This document shows positions 61,901 through 64,000 of a stretch of DNA of 64,000 nucleotides, piece after piece. Source of the DNA: Defluviimonas aquaemixtae (GTDB lineage Bacteria; Pseudomonadota; Alphaproteobacteria; Rhodobacterales; Rhodobacteraceae). Each line of letters opens with the position of its first letter. Position 1 is the stretch's first letter. A program made the position numbers and the translations under genes. Below the pieces are notes generated by a model. It did no database searches and was not told where the DNA came from. It was given only the letters and a program-made list of their open reading frames with translations. The stretch spans positions 496,001 to 560,000 of the forward strand of contig NZ_OMOQ01000001.1 in assembly GCF_900302475.1 (NCBI RefSeq), written 5' to 3'.

Positions 61901-64000
61901 GCTCGGGTCCGGGTTGGTGCCGTTGTCGGACAAGTCCTGAAGCTGCGGGTTGGTGGCGGATGTCTGACCGGAGAGCGCGCCGGTGCCTGTCACCGTCGCC
62001 TGGTTCTGGTAACGTCCGCCGGACGGCAGCAGTGGCGGCTGCGGCACCGTGGGCTGCACCCGAAGCGCGATGTCGATCTGGCACGTCGCCCCCGCCGCGA
62101 GCGTGAAGCCCGAAGCCACGGTCTGCGCGCCCGCGCCATTGAAGCCGCCGTTGAGCCCGCCGCAGGTGCCGGATGGCCCGGAGAGCATCGTGTACGTGCC
62201 GCGCGCCAGCGGGTCCGTCGCGGGTGCGCCAACCGAAGCATGCGTGCCGAAGAACGGCGCGGCCCCGGCCAGCGGATCGCTGACCTGCATGGCATTCAGC
62301 GCCTCGAGGCTGAAGTTCGTGACGTTCAGACGGAATGTCACGTTGAACGATCCGTCGGCATTCGGCGTCGGCCCGGATTGCACCGCCTTGGCGATGCCGA
62401 CGCGCGCCGTCGGCACCACGGCGAACAGATAGCCCGTCGCGGCGGTGTTGGAGGGGAGCGAGACGCCAGCGATCGTTGTCGGCGTAGCGCTTCCGCCCGC
62501 CGTACCGGGCGTATTGGTGCCGTTTGTCACGTTCGCGGCGGAAACCGTCCCGCGCGTCACCGTGTAGGTGCCCTGCGGCACGTAGTTGAAGACATAGCTG
62601 CCATTCGGCTGCGTGGTCACGGTCTGCGTAATCGGCGCTCCGTCGAAGGCTGTTCCGGTCAGCGTCATCGTGACGCCGCCCAGACCCGTATCGCCTGGGC
62701 CGTTGATCGCGCCGTTATCGTTGAAATCGTAGAAGACGGTGCCGGCAAGAGATGAGGAGTCGACGCCGACGTTGCCGGAATTGCTGTTGTTGGCCGGATT
62801 CACATCGAGCGATGAGGTCGCAACCGAGGCGGTGTTGGTGAAACTCTGCGGCAGGCTCGAGACCGCGATAACGCGCACCGGCACGGTTATGTTGACGACC
62901 GCGCCGCTGGTCATCGTGCCCAGATCGCAGGTAAAGGCGGTGCCGCCGGAAGCGCCCGTGCACGACGTCGCGCTGGCGCTGCCGGATGCGACGGCTGCGC
63001 TCGGATTGCCGGTAAGCTGCATGTTGGCAGGCAGCGTGTCCGAGACAAGGACGTTGTCGGCCTCATCCAGACCCGGTCCGGTGTTGTTGCGCACGACGAT
63101 CACGAAGTTGAACGGATCGCGCAGGTTGACCGGGTTGGACGAGGGCGTCTTGCTGACGACCTGGACATCGGCCTTGGTGCGCACGGTGGTGTTCTCGATA
63201 TCGGAGTTGTTCAACGGATCGGTGTCGAAACCCGCCGCGATCTCGTCCGATGTGATCGAGACCTGGTTCGAAGCCGTACCCTTCGCGTCGCCGCGCGCGG
63301 TGATGGTGATGACGCGGCTCTGACCAGAGGGGATCGTCGCGAAAGAGCAGGTCAGCGTGCCGCCGAGGGAATTGGCCGCTGGCACCGAAGAGCATACTCC
63401 GCCGGCCGGAACCGTATGTGACTGGTAGGAAATCAGCGCAGGCGGCATCTGGTCGGTCACGACCACATTCTCGGCCGAGGATGGTCCATTGTTGGTGACC
63501 GTCAGGCTGTAGACGGTGAGGTCGCCCACCGCGACTGGGTCGACGCTTTCGGTCTTGCCAACCTGGAGGTCGAGAGCCGGGTTGGCAACAGGTGTCGCGC
63601 GTGAGACGGAGTTGTTGGTCGTATCGGTTTCCGGCGTCGATGTCGTCACCGCGGCATTGTTCGTGATCGTCGTGCCGCGGGTGACGTTGTTGGGGCGGAC
63701 CACGATGGTAATCGTCTGCTGCGCGCCGTTGGAGATGGTGCCGAGGTTGCAGATGACGGCGTTGTTGCCCGGCCCGGTGGTCGAATTCGCCGCCGGCGCG
63801 GCGGAGCAGCTGCCAGTGGAAGGCGTCGCGGAGATGAAGGTCAGCCCGGCTGGAAGCGTGTCGGTGACGGTCACGTTGTCAGCCGCGCTCAGACCGTTCG
63901 CGAGGTTCTGCGCAGTCACGACATAAGTCAGGTTCTGCCCGGCCACAGCCGTGGCCGGGCTCGCGGTCTTCTGCACCGTCACATCTGCACGCGGCGTCAC
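58931..64000 (-). CDS. giant DUF11/SdrD-like repeat surface protein (5' end outside window)
   Basis: At least 1689 residues are encoded, and the frame runs off the window start-side. It contains many DUF11-type Ig-like repeats, with an SdrD B-like domain (TVFYDFNDNGAINGPGDTGL) in the middle and a second Ca-binding-like one near the end (VFDDRNRDGY). Three near-identical repeats with NVTLTNVTLTD cores lie at about 60.9-61.8 kb. The last 100 residues (LDLNDRAFVADAAGKAALSP onwards) may be a degenerate OmpA-like domain. It is probably a cell-surface or outer-membrane adhesin partnered with the barrel protein encoded next. Confidence 0.85.
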   Translation of the reverse strand: MTPRADVTVQKTASPATAVAGQNLTYVVTAQNLANGLSAADNVTVTDTLPAGLTFISATPSTGSCSAAPAANSTTGPGNNAVICNLGTISNGAQQTITIVVRPNNVTRGTTITNNAAVTTSTPETDTTNNSVSRATPVANPALDLQVGKTESVDPVAVGDLTVYSLTVTNNGPSSAENVVVTDQMPPALISYQSHTVPAGGVCSSVPAANSLGGTLTCSFATIPSGQSRVITITARGDAKGTASNQVSITSDEIAAGFDTDPLNNSDIENTTVRTKADVQVVSKTPSSNPVNLRDPFNFVIVVRNNTGPGLDEADNVLVSDTLPANMQLTGNPSAAVASGSASATSCTGASGGTAFTCDLGTMTSGAVVNITVPVRVIAVSSLPQSFTNTASVATSSLDVNPANNSNSGNVGVDSSSLAGTVFYDFNDNGAINGPGDTGLGGVTMTLTGTAFDGAPITQTVTTQPNGSYVFNYVPQGTYTVTRGTVSAANVTNGTNTPGTAGGSATPTTIAGVSLPSNTAATGYLFAVVPTARVGIAKAVQSGPTPNADGSFNVTFRLNVTNFSLEALNAMQVSDPLAGAAPFFGTHASVGAPATDPLARGTYTMLSGPSGTCGGLNGGFNGAGAQTVASGFTLAAGATCQIDIALRVQPTVPQPPLLPSGGRYQNQATVTGTGALSGQTSATNPQLQDLSDNGTNPDPSGNGIANEPGENDPTPVNPSFAPAIALIKTADTSGISNPPVANETVTYAFAITNTGNVTLTNVTLTDILPGIVITGGPIASLAPGVTDTTTFTATYALTQPDVDAGQVTNQATATGDDPFDNPVSDLSGTTNGDDIPLVTPLTAGPAITLIKTATPNFSNPVVVGDTIAYAFTIRNSGNVTLTNVTLTDTLPGIVISGGPIASLAPGATDSTTFTALYTLQQADLDALQVTNQATATGTPPSGPNVSDLSGATAGDDNPTVVPITAAAAINLVKTADDSDFLDGPDPGDQVRYSFAITNTGNVTLTNVTLTDILPGIVISGGPIASLAPRATDTTTYSATYAPTPADFTAGTVNNTATATGFYGPGGTLSVTDVDSASAFVVAIDANPEVFPPFATNGGTTTSMLASDTVRGVPATLSNVTITVITTDPELTLNPATGLVTLASDSPAGTYTVTYEICSIAPPVICDQATETVVQLPLPAIEVTKTQNVVDNGDGVTGVGDRVDYTITVENTGNTPLTNVALTDALTSLTGTPLSLDSGPTFTTASAGSPAGDLQIAETATYTASYTLTIASVTDGGVSNTATATALPIYGPGVIGTPSPISDVSDNGVDSDGNTTDDPTVLRVSASLAPNGLTVTKTTPRGVVERGSVVPYTITVRNDNPVVSGTLNIVDALPPGFLYVANSATLGGAPYPVRVAGRIVTWPNVPVPPLTTVIATVSARVLTGAEPGEHVNTVTIRNPATNGLLAAPATATVRILPEPVFDCGDVIGKVFDDRNRDGYQNAPGPRPITNDDYIAAGKYGGKYGVAPAAAETYGEPGIPGARLAGVDGTIITTDEYGRFHVPCAMLPVDRGSNFILKLDTRSLPAGYRLTTENPRVVRLTRGKMTEMNFGVAITRVVRLDLNDRAFVADAAGKAALSPALVKGIATLLPRIAGEAANLRLVYHLPKYAETEDAERARGLMRLVESHIRETWRDVGRVKLTIEKTIVRTGD
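60900..61830 (-). repeat. three tandem DUF11 repeats of about 360-370 bp
   Basis: Three successive units share NVTLTNVTLTD, PGIV, GGPIASLAP and TNQATATG-type motifs, and their DNA is close to identical over stretches such as CGGTCAGGGTGACATT (near 60970, 61350 and 61707). The period is about 357-370 bp. Such repeats can recombine and change protein length. Confidence 0.8.

Overview
The window is GC-rich, densely coded DNA from an alphaproteobacterium, most likely of the order Rhodobacterales (Roseobacter/Rhodobacter relatives). This rests on the gene order murB-ddl-ftsQ-ftsA-ftsZ-lpxC-bamD-recN, the short prolyl-tRNA synthetase, the ptsP-lysC neighbourhood and several family-typical small proteins (DUF1178, DUF2937, a 42-residue Lys-rich protein). 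No rRNA, tRNA or CRISPR array was recognised.

Positions 1-13 kb hold housekeeping and metabolic genes: a flavin reductase-like protein, a GNAT acetyltransferase, an EcsC-like protein, ptsP, lysC, an NTF2-like protein, DUF1178, a NUDIX protein, a PLP dehydratase, waaA (kdtA) and hutI. A perfect 18-bp palindrome of HutC type lies between hutI and a divergent PhyH dioxygenase gene. From 13.4 to 24.8 kb lie the cell-wall and division cluster with lpxC, bamD, recN and proS. From 24.9 to 38.4 kb come a DUF2937 protein, a secreted metallo-beta-lactamase-fold protein, lolC/E-lolD, an Ldh-family reductase, two related small cytochromes c, several small proteins, a palindrome-rich intergenic patch, an AT-richer DUF4145 gene, parE, a methyltransferase, nadE and an Asp-box repeat protein.

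The main find is at 38.7-47.9 kb. A divergent two-component pair (OmpR-type regulator and hybrid PAS histidine kinase) precedes a tight operon of two periplasmic di-heme peroxidases, a Tat-exported Rieske subunit and an AioA-like molybdenum catalytic subunit. This is the gene content of the iodate reductase system idrABP1P2. The catalytic subunit keeps the Arg and His of the arsenite-oxidase pocket but appears to lack its His/Glu pair. A direct repeat with 10-bp period lies upstream of the operon, a hairpin terminator follows it, and a DUF2478 gene comes next. The arrangement implies periplasmic iodate reduction, with the peroxidases probably removing reactive by-products, under two-component control.

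The rest (48-64 kb) is accessory. It holds a secreted MACPF (perforin-like) protein with unknown neighbours, a complete IS1595-family element carrying a passenger gene and flanked by a perfect 8-bp target duplication, a 1196-residue outer-membrane barrel protein, and a very large DUF11-repeat surface protein whose 5' end lies beyond the window.
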